A stretch of DNA of 7,494 nucleotides, taken from contig JARGFV010000116.1 of the NCBI GenBank assembly GCA_029210545.1, forward strand, positions 1 to 7,494. Direction: 5' to 3'. Origin of the DNA: a bacterium (GTDB taxonomy: Bacteria > BMS3Abin14). Within the stretch, counting starts at the first letter, position 1. Every line of letters begins with the position of its first letter. The translations under genes were made by a program, and so were the position numbers. The notes beneath the pieces are model-generated. The model worked only from the letters and a program-made list of their open reading frames with translations. It made no database searches and was not told the DNA's origin. This document shows, in pieces, positions 1 to 6,985 of this stretch.

Positions 1-1
1 T

Positions 2-98
2 CAATGACTTATCCCGCAAATTAATGACTTGCGGGACGGGTCATTGCTTTGGGCGCCCCGCGCGGGGCGCGTTGATGACTTTTTGCGAAGTCATCAAC
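2..98. repeat. Cluster of three inverted repeats upstream of glnB
   Basis: Three hairpin-forming elements lie back to back. The first is a two-tier hairpin at 2-46: caatgac (2-8) pairs with gtcattg (40-46), and inside it tcccgcaa (12-19) pairs with ttgcggga (29-36). The second is a perfect 18-bp GC palindrome at 53-70. The third is a perfect 10-bp stem, gttgatgact (71-80) with agtcatcaac (89-98), around an 8-nt loop. The octamer aatgactt occurs at 3-10 and 23-30, and atgactt again at 75-81. No reading frame here looks real. This resembles dispersed intergenic REP-like repeats of deltaproteobacterial genomes, a resemblance from memory only. It could also shape the glnB leader. Confidence 0.7.
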
Positions 99-105
99 TA
101 TATAA

Positions 106-497
<392 letters not shown>

Positions 498-498
<1 letters not shown>

Positions 499-534
499 TC
501 TTAAACCTGCCCTGGTGGAAGGCAGGTTTAAGAT
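498..534 (+). promoter_or_regulatory. Perfect intercistronic hairpin between glnB and glnA
   Basis: The arm atcttaaacctgcc (498-511) is the exact reverse complement of 521-534, giving a 14-bp stem with a 9-nt loop. It begins on the last base of the glnB stop codon. No T-run follows (the next bases are gaaattt), so it is not a textbook rho-independent terminator. It could be a weak terminator or attenuator, an RNA-stabilising or processing element, or an operator palindrome. Its place in the glnB-glnA gap suggests it sets the relative amounts of the two products, but this is inference. Confidence 0.6.
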
Positions 535-598
535 GAAATTTAATGCGTCTGGAAAGTCCCATGGAAACGGAAAAAGACATAAAGGCGGAGGATATATC

Positions 599-2017
599 AT
601 GACACCGAAAGAGGTTCTGGAGTTCGCGAAATCAAAAGGCATCAAGATGGTGGATCTGAAGTTTATGGACCTGCCGGGGACGTGGCAGCACTTCGGGGTA
701 CCCATCAGCCAGCTCGATGAGAGCACCTTCGAGGAGGGGTACGGTTTTGACGGGTCGTCCATCCGCGGTTGGCAGCCTATTCACAACAGCGACATGCTGG
801 TCATCCCCGATCCGGTAACGGCCCAGGTCGATCCGTTCCTCACCAGGGTACCCACCTTGACCATGATCTGCGACATCGTCGACCCGATCACCAAGGAGTC
901 CTACTCGAGGGATCCCCGCCACGTAGGCAAGAAGGCGGAAGCCTACCTGAAGTCCACGGGCATCGGCGACACGGCCAACTTCGGGCCCGAGGCCGAGTTC
1001 TTCATCTTCGACAACATCCAGTACGATCAGAACGCCCATTCCGGCTACTATTTCATCGACTCGGACGAGGGGGAGTGGAACACCGGCAGGGACGAGGAAC
1101 CCAACCTCGGCTACAAGGCCAGGCACGGCGGCGGTTACTTCCCCGCTCCGCCCAACGACACCCAGACGGACATCAGGGTGGAGATGGTCCAGATCCTCGA
1201 GGAGGACTACGGGATCGAGATCGAGGCCGAGCACCACGAGGTGGCTACTGCGGGTCAGGCCGAGATCGACATGAAGTACACCCCTTTGGTCCAGTCGGCC
1301 GACAACCTCATGAGGTTCAAGTACGTGGTCAAGAACGTGGCCCGCAGGTACGGCAAAACGGCCACCTTCATGCCCAAGCCCATCTTCGGAGACAACGGTT
1401 CAGGGATGCACACCCACATGAGCATCTGGAAGGACGGCAAGCCCCTGTTCGCGGGGGACCGCTACGGCGGCCTGAGTGAGTTGGCCATGCACTACATGGG
1501 CGGGATCCTCAAGCACGCCCCGGCCCTGGTTGCGTTCACCAACCCGACCACCAACTCCTACAAGCGTCTGGTGCCGGGCTACGAGGCCCCCATCAACCTG
1601 GTGTACTCTTCCAGGAACCGGTCGGCTTCCATCCGCATCCCAATGTACTCGGCCAGCCCCAAGGCCAAGAGGATCGAGTTCAGGACCCCTGATCCGACAT
1701 GCAACGGCTACCTCGCCTTTGCTGCCATGCTTATGGCCGGCCTCGACGGCATCGAGAACCGCATCGATCCCGGTGAGCCCCTCGACAAGAACATCTACGG
1801 CCTGAGCCCCGAGGAAAAAGCCGGCATCCCCGGTCTCCCCGGTTCCCTCGCGGAGGCCCTCGACAACCTGGAGAAGGACCACGATTGGCTGCTCAAGGGC
1901 GATGTTTTCACCCCGGACCTCATCGAGATGTGGATCGCCTACAAGCGGGAGGCCGAGGTGAACGCCATTAACCTCAGGCCCCACCCCTACGAGTTCTTCC
2001 TTTATTACGATATGTAA
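599..2017 (+). CDS. glnA: Type I glutamine synthetase (GlnA)
   Basis: This encodes a 472-residue glutamine synthetase, which condenses glutamate and ammonia with ATP hydrolysis as a cytosolic dodecamer. The beta-grasp motif GFDGSS is at 49-54. The catalytic barrel shows [10 protein letters not shown] (129-138, metal ligands Glu131 and Glu133), [11 protein letters not shown] (212-222, Glu214 and Glu222), [10 protein letters not shown] (266-275, His271), the flap Glu329 in [15 protein letters not shown] (340-348) and [10 protein letters not shown] (357-366). Tyr400 in [10 protein letters not shown] is the expected adenylylation tyrosine, so activity is probably controlled by GlnE in response to PII. 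The ATG at 599 is preferred because ggcggagga lies just upstream and [11 protein letters not shown] matches the family N-terminus. In-frame ATGs at 533 and 482 would add 22 or 39 residues unlike the family. It lies 100 nt after glnB and is probably co-transcribed with it. A short upstream reading frame overlaps its start as ATGA. Confidence 0.98.
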   Translation: MTPKEVLEFAKSKGIKMVDLKFMDLPGTWQHFGVPISQLDESTFEEGYGFDGSSIRGWQPIHNSDMLVIPDPVTAQVDPFLTRVPTLTMICDIVDPITKESYSRDPRHVGKKAEAYLKSTGIGDTANFGPEAEFFIFDNIQYDQNAHSGYYFIDSDEGEWNTGRDEEPNLGYKARHGGGYFPAPPNDTQTDIRVEMVQILEEDYGIEIEAEHHEVATAGQAEIDMKYTPLVQSADNLMRFKYVVKNVARRYGKTATFMPKPIFGDNGSGMHTHMSIWKDGKPLFAGDRYGGLSELAMHYMGGILKHAPALVAFTNPTTNSYKRLVPGYEAPINLVYSSRNRSASIRIPMYSASPKAKRIEFRTPDPTCNGYLAFAAMLMAGLDGIENRIDPGEPLDKNIYGLSPEEKAGIPGLPGSLAEALDNLEKDHDWLLKGDVFTPDLIEMWIAYKREAEVNAINLRPHPYEFFLYYDM

Positions 2018-2022
2018 GATCG

Positions 2023-2050
2023 GTGAATCGTGAACAGTGAAAGGTGAAAC
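2023..2050 (+). repeat. Four-unit GTGAANN heptamer array after glnA
   Basis: Four consecutive 7-bp units begin five bases after the glnA stop codon: GTGAATC, GTGAACA, GTGAAAG and GTGAAAC. The first five bases never change and the last two vary. A second array of the same family in the same orientation lies at 7037-7071, so this looks like a dispersed short tandem repeat family. Its function is unknown. Confidence 0.8.
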
Positions 2051-2088
2051 GGGATTCTGCAAACACCGGTCGCTGATCCTGGATCGCC

Positions 2089-2140
2089 GCGCCTGGGAGA
2101 GGCGCCCGGGATGATGATAGAAAGGAGAATCATCATCCCG
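2089..2140. repeat. Two adjacent hairpins
   Basis: A 6-bp stem, gcgcct (2089-2094) with aggcgc (2100-2105), is followed directly by a perfect 12-bp stem, cgggatgatgat (2107-2118) with atcatcatcccg (2129-2140), around a 10-nt loop. Neither is followed by a T-run. They may protect or mark the 3' end of the glnA message, since they lie 70-125 bp past its stop. They could equally be part of an intergenic repeat. Confidence 0.5.
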
Positions 2141-2244
2141 TGAGGCAAGGGAAAACCGCGCTTTTCGGTTTCCGTAGAGCGGAAGTCTCGCACAGACTTT
2201 CGCGGACTATCAGCAGTCATCCCTGGCCGTCTCAGGGACAGGAA

Positions 2245-2329
2245 GGGAGGTTGGCGCAAGCCGGCCTCCCCTCCGCTTTATTCAGGCAGTCAGAAAAAAG
2301 GTTCACAGTCTGCCCGAAAAAAGCGGAGG
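2245..2329 (+). other. Candidate structured RNA element (nested hairpins)
   Basis: Read on the + strand, gggaggttggc (2245-2255) pairs with gccggcctccc (2260-2270) across a gcaa loop. That gives an 11-bp stem with two G-U pairs and a GNRA tetraloop. Directly after it, cctccgcttt (2270-2279) pairs with aaagcggagg (2320-2329), and inside that ggcag (2285-2289) pairs with ctgcc (2310-2314). The two larger stems share base 2270 and could stack. I do not recognise an RNA family. The GNRA loop and wobble pairs hint at an RNA-level structure rather than a DNA palindrome, but this is inference from hand pairing. Confidence 0.35.
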
Positions 2330-2397
2330 TATGTGGTCATCGTCAGGATATACCGGGACTGATGCGGTAGGCGCCTGCAGGATGTGAGACGATCGTT

Positions 2398-2433
2398 ATC
2401 CCGGAAATGACGCGCAGCGTCATTATCCGGGAT
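2398..2433. repeat. Two-tier intergenic hairpin
   Basis: The outer arms atcccgg (2398-2404) and ccgggat (2427-2433) enclose inner arms aatgacgc (2406-2413) and gcgtcatt (2417-2424) with a 3-nt loop, separated only by a small internal loop. ATCC-containing units follow (2425-2453), loosely like the ATCCAGG array upstream of ileS. It is probably another dispersed intergenic repeat. Confidence 0.55.
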
Positions 2434-2474
2434 CCAAGGATTCCGGATCCTGTAATAGACAACTTCATTATTCT

Positions 2475-2555
2475 TCCTCCCCCTGCTGAGGGGGGAGGAT
2501 CGAGGTGGGGGTGATATTTCCCCTCACCCCGGCCCTCTCCCCCAAGGGGAGAGGG
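2475..2555. repeat. G/C-run double-hairpin repeat element
   Basis: Two perfect stems flank a G/C-skewed core. The first is tcctccccc (2475-2483) with gggggagga (2491-2499). The second is ccctctcccc (2533-2542) with ggggagaggg (2546-2555). Between them, ggtggggg and cccctcacc can also pair. The pattern of a gggggagg hairpin, then ggtgggggtga, then cccctcaccccggccctctcc resembles a repeat I recall from intergenic regions of many unrelated bacteria. It has no coding potential. Confidence 0.6.
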
Positions 2556-2669
2556 AGAATGAGGAAAGGGACATATTGGAAGGGCGTCCGGAATGACGGG
2601 TAAACCCTGATCCGCCTTCAGCGGTATGTAATTCAAGCTCCCGGTTTTGGCAGTGATAAATGACTGTAG

Positions 2670-2701
2670 CGGAGTATCGGGGTAACGGGGTGACGGTGTG
2701 A
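2670..2701 (+). repeat. Four-unit 8-bp array, CGGGGTAN family
   Basis: Four contiguous octamers occur: CGGAGTAT, CGGGGTAA, CGGGGTGA and CGGTGTGA. They share CGG at positions 1-3, GT at 5-6 and usually a purine at 7. The array is degenerate, as expected of an old tandem expansion. The same family appears in reverse orientation at 2758-2789. Confidence 0.7.
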
Positions 2702-2757
2702 GGTAGGGCTGGTTGAAATGAAACAGGATGCTGCCTGTAATTTCAGGTGGTTTTACT

Positions 2758-2789
2758 CCGGTACGCCGATACCCCGACACGCCGATACC
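2758..2789 (-). repeat. Four-unit 8-bp array in reverse orientation
   Basis: On the + strand the units are CCGGTACG, CCGATACC, CCGACACG and CCGATACC. On the - strand this reads as CGG-[G/C]-GT octamers, the same family as 2670-2701. The two arrays bracket a 56-bp spacer that itself forms a hairpin: tgaaat (2714-2719) with atttca (2740-2745), and acagg (2723-2727) with cctgt (2734-2738). The whole block can therefore fold back on itself. It ends directly at the lgt terminator stem. Confidence 0.65.
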
Positions 2790-2821
2790 AAAAGCCTCGG
2801 CCAGCTATTGCCGGGGCTTTT
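2790..2821 (-). terminator. Terminator at the 3' end of the ileS-lspA-lgt operon
   Basis: Read on the - strand, AAAAGCCCCGG (2821-2811) pairs with CCGAGGCTTTT (2800-2790) with one C-A mismatch and a 10-nt loop. The stem ends in TTTT. On the + strand the same stem has a T-G wobble and also ends in TTTT, so it may work in both directions between the convergent operons. It overlaps the last codons and the TAG stop of lgt. The U-tract is short, so efficiency is uncertain. Confidence 0.7.
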
Positions 2822-3596
2822 CCATACTACGTCCTCGATGCAACAGCGCATACGTTCCCGCCCCCACGACGACCATCACGACGCTTATCCACTGGCTGGT
2901 GGAAAGGGTTAGCCCGGCAAAGGAAAGCGATCCCCGCGGGTCGCCCCTGAAATACTCTACGGTCAGCCGGAACAGCCCGTACAAAAGCAGGTAAAGTGAT
3001 GCGATCTGCCCTTCGAAACGTTTGCGGTGGTGCTGCCAGACCAGAAAACCGGTGAGGGCGAACAGAAAGGCCGATGAGTAAAGCTGTGTCGGATGGACAG
3101 GCTGGTTGAGGACCTCCGTCGCCAGGCACCTCGGGTCCGTGAAGGTGATGGACCAGGGCAGGTCGGCCGCCTTTCCGTAGCAGCACCCCGCGGAAAAACA
3201 ACCCAGCCTTCCCATCGCGTGCCCGAGGGCGATGGCCGTCGCCCCGATGTCCAGCATCAGGCCCGTTTTGAGTCCGTAGATCCTGATACAGGCGAAAAGG
3301 CCGACGATCCCGCCAAGCAGCCCGCCGTAAAAGACGAGCCCCCCTTTCCAGAGCATGATGATCTCCAGGGGGTTCGCGGCAAAATATCTCCAGCTGACCG
3401 CGACGAAGAGGGCCCTCGCGCCGAGAAGGCCGCTTAAAACCACGATGAAAGAGATGTCCACCATGCGCCCTGGGTCACCTCCCGCCCCGCGGTAAAGGTA
3501 CTCTGCAAGCGCCACCCCGGCCAGGATGCCCAGGGCAACCATTAGGCCGTAGGTGTGGATGGTCAGGGGGCCGATACTCAGCAGATCAGGAAACAT
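2805..3596 (-). CDS. lgt: Phosphatidylglycerol-prolipoprotein diacylglyceryl transferase (Lgt)
   Basis: This encodes a 263-residue inner-membrane enzyme that moves diacylglycerol from phosphatidylglycerol to the lipobox cysteine of prolipoproteins, the first step of lipoprotein maturation. The product is hydrophobic throughout with several membrane segments. Motifs include YGLMVALGILAG (16-27), GGLVFYGGLLGG (85-96), the Lgt signature region GRLGCFSAGCCYG (129-141), HPTQLY (168-173) and EYFRGD (214-219). Arg130 and Arg217 correspond by motif to the essential arginines of E. coli Lgt. Tyr90 stands where E. coli has a histidine, a variant I believe is common outside gamma-proteobacteria. The ATG at 3596 has GGAG 9 nt upstream and gives the family N-terminus. 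The gene follows lspA by 54 nt in the same orientation, and its 3' end overlaps a terminator stem. Confidence 0.97.
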   Translation of the reverse strand: MFPDLLSIGPLTIHTYGLMVALGILAGVALAEYLYRGAGGDPGRMVDISFIVVLSGLLGARALFVAVSWRYFAANPLEIIMLWKGGLVFYGGLLGGIVGLFACIRIYGLKTGLMLDIGATAIALGHAMGRLGCFSAGCCYGKAADLPWSITFTDPRCLATEVLNQPVHPTQLYSSAFLFALTGFLVWQHHRKRFEGQIASLYLLLYGLFRLTVEYFRGDPRGSLSFAGLTLSTSQWISVVMVVVGAGTYALLHRGRSMEKPRQ

Positions 3597-3611
3597 CAGG
3601 TTTAACTCCAG

Positions 3612-3644
3612 CTCGTAAAATAGCCCGAGGAGATATTTTACGAG
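3612..3644 (-). promoter_or_regulatory. 11-bp hairpin in the lspA-lgt gap, next to the lgt ribosome site
   Basis: The arms ctcgtaaaata (3612-3622) and tattttacgag (3634-3644) are perfect reverse complements around an 11-nt loop. In the - strand message the stem ends 2 nt before the GGAG Shine-Dalgarno of lgt (3606-3609). The loop carries CTCC (3629-3632 on the + strand reads ggag), which could pair with that GGAG as a pseudoknot. No U-run follows the 3' arm, so termination is unlikely. Tuning of lgt translation or mRNA processing is more plausible, as inference. Confidence 0.5.
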
Positions 3645-3650
3645 GTTATT

Positions 3651-4127
3651 TTAAATAGTGTCGGTTTTCCCGGTCAGGTACAGGTAACCCAGGATGACGG
3701 CGCCGATCGAGATTGCTGAATCGGCGATGTTGAAAGCGGGCCAATGGTAAGAGCCCAGGTAAAAGTCGAGAAAATCCACGACCTCACCGGTGACCGCCCT
3801 GTCGTAGAGGTTCCCGAACGCTCCCCCGCCGATGGCCGCGAAGGACAGTCGCAATGAACGGGATGTTGAAGCCGCTGCCTGCCTGTACAGGACCCATAGA
3901 AGGAACATGGCAGCGACGGATGCAAGGATGAAAAAAACTCTTCGAAGGGGACTGTCCCAGGAGGCAAGGATCCCGAAGGCGCCGCCGGAATTCCGGGCAT
4001 AGGTGATGTCGAACAGGCCGGGGATGACCGGGATGGACTCGTAGAGGTCCAGGAACCTGGGCACGATCATTTTGGAGATCCTGTCGGCGGCGACAATCAC
4101 GCCGAACAGGGTGAAATCGCCGATCAT
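3651..4127 (-). CDS. lspA: Lipoprotein signal peptidase (signal peptidase II, LspA)
   Basis: This encodes a 158-residue inner-membrane aspartyl protease that cleaves the signal peptide of diacylglyceryl-modified prolipoproteins, the step after Lgt. It is of normal length with four hydrophobic segments. Family motifs are AADRISK (13-19), YARNSGGAFG (43-52), GGAFGNLYDR (101-110), VVDF with Asp118, and FNIADSAI with Asp136; the two aspartates match the catalytic pair. The ATG at 4127 is chosen because it gives the short family N-terminus, overlaps the ileS stop as ATGA, and has GGAGGA (+ strand 4131-4136) close upstream. The open frame extends 28 codons further into ileS, but that segment is arginine/proline-rich shadow sequence. 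The overlap implies translational coupling to ileS, a linkage also seen in many other bacteria. Confidence 0.97.
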   Translation of the reverse strand: MIGDFTLFGVIVAADRISKMIVPRFLDLYESIPVIPGLFDITYARNSGGAFGILASWDSPLRRVFFILASVAAMFLLWVLYRQAAASTSRSLRLSFAAIGGGAFGNLYDRAVTGEVVDFLDFYLGSYHWPAFNIADSAISIGAVILGYLYLTGKTDTI

Positions 4128-6931
4128 CGATCCTCCAGGACGGCGTGGCAGCGGCCGCATATGGCCGGGTGGTCCTCGGAGAATCCGACGTCCATGGTGA
4201 ACTTCCAGCACCGTTCACACTTGGTTCCGCCGGTCCTCGCCACCTCCACTCCCAGGCCGGGGACTTTATCATCCCGGACAAGATCTACGGAGATCTTGTC
4301 GACGACTTCGAACGCCACGTCCGATACGATGAAAAGGTCTGCCAGCGTACCGCCGAAAGATCCCAGGAAGTCAGCTGTTTTTTGCTGCGTACACTCGATC
4401 CGGATGTCGGCTTCCAGGGAGTTGCCGATGACCTTGTCCCGGCGTTTTTCCTCCAGGGCCCTGGTCACCACCTCCCTGATCCTGATAAGCTCCTGGTAGC
4501 GCTGGTCGAGGTCGCTGTCCATTACCGCGTCGTCCGGTTCAGGGAACCGCGAGAGAAACACGCTTTGGGGGCGTTGGCCCGGGAGATGCTCCCACACCTC
4601 TTCCGAGGTGAAGGACAGGATGGGGGCCATGAGCTTGACGATCGCTTCCGCCAGATGGAGAAATACGGTCCGGGCCGACCTTCTCAAAGCGCTGTCCCGT
4701 CCCGAAGCGTACATCCTGTCCTTGAGGATGTCCAGGTAGAAGTTGGACAGGTCCACGACGCAGAAGTTGTGAAGGGTGTGAAAAACGGTGTGGTACTGGT
4801 ACCGGTCGTAGGCGTCCAGGACCCTTCGCGTGACTTGGCTGAGCCTGAGAAGGGCCCAACGGTCGAGCTCCTCCATCTCACCGTAGGGTACCGCATCCGT
4901 TGCCGGGTCGAAATCGCTCAGGTTCCCCAGCAGGTAGCGGCACGTGTTGCGGATCCTCCGGTATGCTTCGGACTGGCGCTGGAGGATCTCCTGGGAGATC
5001 CTGATGTCGTCACGGTAGTCCTCGGCCGCCACCCACAGGCGGATGATCTCGGCCCCGTATTTGTCGATGATGTCCTGGGGGGCCATGACGTTCCCCGTTG
5101 ACTTGGACATCTTGAGGCCCTGTCCGTCCACGACGTATCCGTGGGTGAGGACTTCCCTGTAGGGAGCCCTTCCCCGCGTCCCCACGGACGCCAGGAGTGT
5201 GCTGTGGAACCACCCGCGGTGCTGGTCGGATCCCTCCAGGTACATGTCGCAAGGCCACGAAAGATCATCCCTGTCTTCGAGTACGGCTGCGTGACTGACC
5301 CCCGAGTCGAACCAGACGTCGAGGATGTTCATGTCCTTGCGAAAGGTCGTCCCCCCGCAGGAGGAACAGGTGGTCCCGGCAGGCAGGAGCCCGGCGGCTT
5401 CGGCGCTGTGCCAGATGTCCGCCCCGTGCTCTTCCATGAGATCGGCCACGTGATCGCAGATCTCCCGGCTCATGAGGGTCTCGTCGCACTTCTCGCAATA
5501 GAAGACGGTGATGGGGGAGCCCCACGAACGCTGGCGCGAGATGCACCAGTCCGGCCGGTTCTCGATCATCTGGTAGATACGCTGCTGTCCCCATGCCGGT
5601 ATCCATGTGACATTGTTGATCTCCTGCAAGGCATTTGTTCTCAGGCCGGAGTGCGACATGGAGATGAACCACTGTTCCGTGGCCCTGAAGATGATGGGTG
5701 AACGGCATCTCCAGCAGTGGGGATAGGTGTGTTCGATGGACTTTTCACCGAGTAGGGCGCCCACCTCCCGCAGCTTGTCGTTGACCGCCTTGTTCGCCTC
5801 GAAAACGTGCATTCCGGCAAAAAACTCGACATCCGGTGTAAACCGGCCCGCGTCATCCACCGGGGCATAGACTTCGAGGTCGTACTTCAACCCTGTCTCG
5901 TAGTCCTCCTGCCCATGGCCGGGAGCCGTATGAACACACCCCGTTCCGGCTTCGAGGGTGACGTAGTCGGCATTGACGATGACCGACGGCCGGTCATAAA
6001 GGGGGTGGCGCGTTTTGAGCCCTTCCAGGAGGGCGCCCTTGAACTTCACGATGGGTTCCGGATCCTCGAGGTTCAAAGCCGCCGCCACGCTGCCGATAAG
6101 CTCATCGGCCACGATGATCGCCTCCCCGTTCCAGGGAATCGCCGCGTAGGTCATATCCGGGTGCAGGGCAACGGCCTGATTGGCCGGTATGGTCCATGGG
6201 GTGGTGGTCCAGATGACGACGGCTGTGGGGATTCCTGAAAGCTCCCCGACCCGTTCTGACGGGTCGTCGGTGAAAGGAAATTTCACGTAGATGGACGGTG
6301 AAGTGTGGTCGTGGTACTCGACCTCCGCCTCGGCCAGGGCTGTGCCGCAGGAGGAACACCAGTAAACAGGTTTTTTGCGTTTATACACGGCGCCCTTTTC
6401 GATGAAGGCGCCCAACTCCCTGGTGATCCTGGCCTCGTAGTGGAAGGCCATGGTCAGGTAAGGGTTGTCCCAATCCCCGAAAACGCCCAGGCGCTTGAAC
6501 TCGTCTCTCTGGATATCGATATACTTTTCAGCATACTTCCTGCAGGCCTGTCGGACCTCGACCGGTTCAAGGCCCCTCTCCCTGGCCTTGAGCTCAGTGT
6601 CCACCTTGTGCTCAATGGGCAGTCCGTGACAATCCCATCCGGGGACGTAATGGGAGTAATGGCCCGCCATCCATTTGGATTTGACCACGAAATCCTTCAG
6701 GATCTTGTTGAGTGCCGTTCCCATGTGAATATGGCCGTTGGCATAGGGAGGACCGTCGTGGAGCGTGTAGACCGGCCCATTCTTCCGGTCCTCGAGGATC
6801 TTCTCGTAAAGGCCGGTCTCCTCCCAGTGGGCGAGCCTTTCCGGTTCCCTCGTGGGCAGGCTGGCCCGCATGGGAAACTCCGTATCCGGGAGGTTCAGGG
6901 TGTCCTTGTAGCTCTTTTTTTCGTCAGACAT
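4124..6931 (-). CDS. ileS: Isoleucyl-tRNA synthetase (IleS)
   Basis: This encodes a complete 935-residue class Ia synthetase that charges tRNA-Ile in the cytosol. The N-terminus KDTLNLPDTEFPMRASLP is typical of bacterial IleS. The HIGH-type motif is HIHMG (67-71) after PPYANG, and the KMSKS motif is at 607-611. The CP1 editing domain begins with WTTTPWTIPANQAV and includes a TAPGHGQEDYETG segment. Cysteine pairs occur at CSSCGTALAEAEVEY, CEKC and CSSCGG. The C-terminal zinc finger is intact: Cys905, Cys908, Cys925 and Cys928, in CERCWKF and CGRC. The ATG at 6931 is preceded by a modest AAGAGAG ribosome site. A T-box leader 144 nt upstream indicates control by uncharged tRNA-Ile. The stop overlaps the start of lspA. 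The eukaryote-like IleS2 form is unlikely, since the motif spacing fits the IleS1 type. Confidence 0.98.
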   Translation of the reverse strand: MSDEKKSYKDTLNLPDTEFPMRASLPTREPERLAHWEETGLYEKILEDRKNGPVYTLHDGPPYANGHIHMGTALNKILKDFVVKSKWMAGHYSHYVPGWDCHGLPIEHKVDTELKARERGLEPVEVRQACRKYAEKYIDIQRDEFKRLGVFGDWDNPYLTMAFHYEARITRELGAFIEKGAVYKRKKPVYWCSSCGTALAEAEVEYHDHTSPSIYVKFPFTDDPSERVGELSGIPTAVVIWTTTPWTIPANQAVALHPDMTYAAIPWNGEAIIVADELIGSVAAALNLEDPEPIVKFKGALLEGLKTRHPLYDRPSVIVNADYVTLEAGTGCVHTAPGHGQEDYETGLKYDLEVYAPVDDAGRFTPDVEFFAGMHVFEANKAVNDKLREVGALLGEKSIEHTYPHCWRCRSPIIFRATEQWFISMSHSGLRTNALQEINNVTWIPAWGQQRIYQMIENRPDWCISRQRSWGSPITVFYCEKCDETLMSREICDHVADLMEEHGADIWHSAEAAGLLPAGTTCSSCGGTTFRKDMNILDVWFDSGVSHAAVLEDRDDLSWPCDMYLEGSDQHRGWFHSTLLASVGTRGRAPYREVLTHGYVVDGQGLKMSKSTGNVMAPQDIIDKYGAEIIRLWVAAEDYRDDIRISQEILQRQSEAYRRIRNTCRYLLGNLSDFDPATDAVPYGEMEELDRWALLRLSQVTRRVLDAYDRYQYHTVFHTLHNFCVVDLSNFYLDILKDRMYASGRDSALRRSARTVFLHLAEAIVKLMAPILSFTSEEVWEHLPGQRPQSVFLSRFPEPDDAVMDSDLDQRYQELIRIREVVTRALEEKRRDKVIGNSLEADIRIECTQQKTADFLGSFGGTLADLFIVSDVAFEVVDKISVDLVRDDKVPGLGVEVARTGGTKCERCWKFTMDVGFSEDHPAICGRCHAVLEDR

Positions 6932-6952
6932 TTGAATTCTCTCTTGTTGTGA

Positions 6953-6976
6953 ATCTCAAATCTCATATCTCAAATC
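6953..6976. repeat. ATCTCAA heptamer array in the ileS leader
   Basis: Three contiguous 7-bp units (ATCTCAA, ATCTCAT, ATCTCAA) are followed by a partial ATC. The array ends 21 bp upstream of the ileS start codon, so in the message it lies just 5' of the ribosome site. It is one of three arrays here with different sequences but the same 7-bp period. Confidence 0.75.
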
Positions 6977-6985
6977 CCGGCATTC

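Larger units (their letters stand above)
2018..2804. other. 787-bp gene-free convergent intergenic region rich in repeats
   Basis: This stretch separates glnA from lgt. Short open frames exist on both strands, but none shows family resemblance, conserved motifs or a well-placed ribosome site, and they run across hairpins and low-complexity repeats. The contents in order are a GTGAANN heptamer array, a 12-bp hairpin, a set of nested hairpins at 2245-2329, a two-tier hairpin at 2398-2433, a G/C-run repeat element at 2475-2555, and two oppositely oriented 8-bp-period arrays followed by a terminator. No clear U-tract terminator for glnA was found. Confidence 0.75.

Noticed and set aside
632-1237. 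Open frame on the - strand across glnA (201 codons), with others at 769-1479 and 1400-2062
   Set aside because: These are shadows of glnA. The peptides are low-complexity and rich in Gly, Val, Arg or Pro, without motifs, while glnA is complete in its own frame.
2140-2370. 76-codon GTG-started frame with aaggag upstream
   Set aside because: The ribosome-site spacing is about 13 nt, the frame runs over several strong hairpins, and the peptide shows no recognisable pattern. It is more likely structured non-coding DNA.
2790-2821. Overlap of the terminator with lgt codons as a sign that lgt is truncated
   Set aside because: The 263-residue product contains all family motifs and has the usual length. 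A terminator reaching into the last codons is a known compact arrangement.
2343-2994. Several 60-145 codon frames on both strands of the glnA-lgt gap
   Set aside because: They cross G/C-run repeats, 8-bp arrays and the lgt terminator, overlap one another in several frames, and show no family resemblance.
3324-3332. Tyr90 of Lgt in place of the E. coli histidine as a sign of an inactive enzyme
   Set aside because: GGLVFYGG is, as I recall, a common variant outside gamma-proteobacteria, and the essential arginines and the signature region are intact.
4145-5101. Long open frame (318 codons) on the + strand
   Set aside because: It is wholly antisense to ileS, which has unmistakable motifs throughout. 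The translation resembles no family, and such frames are expected opposite GC-rich genes.
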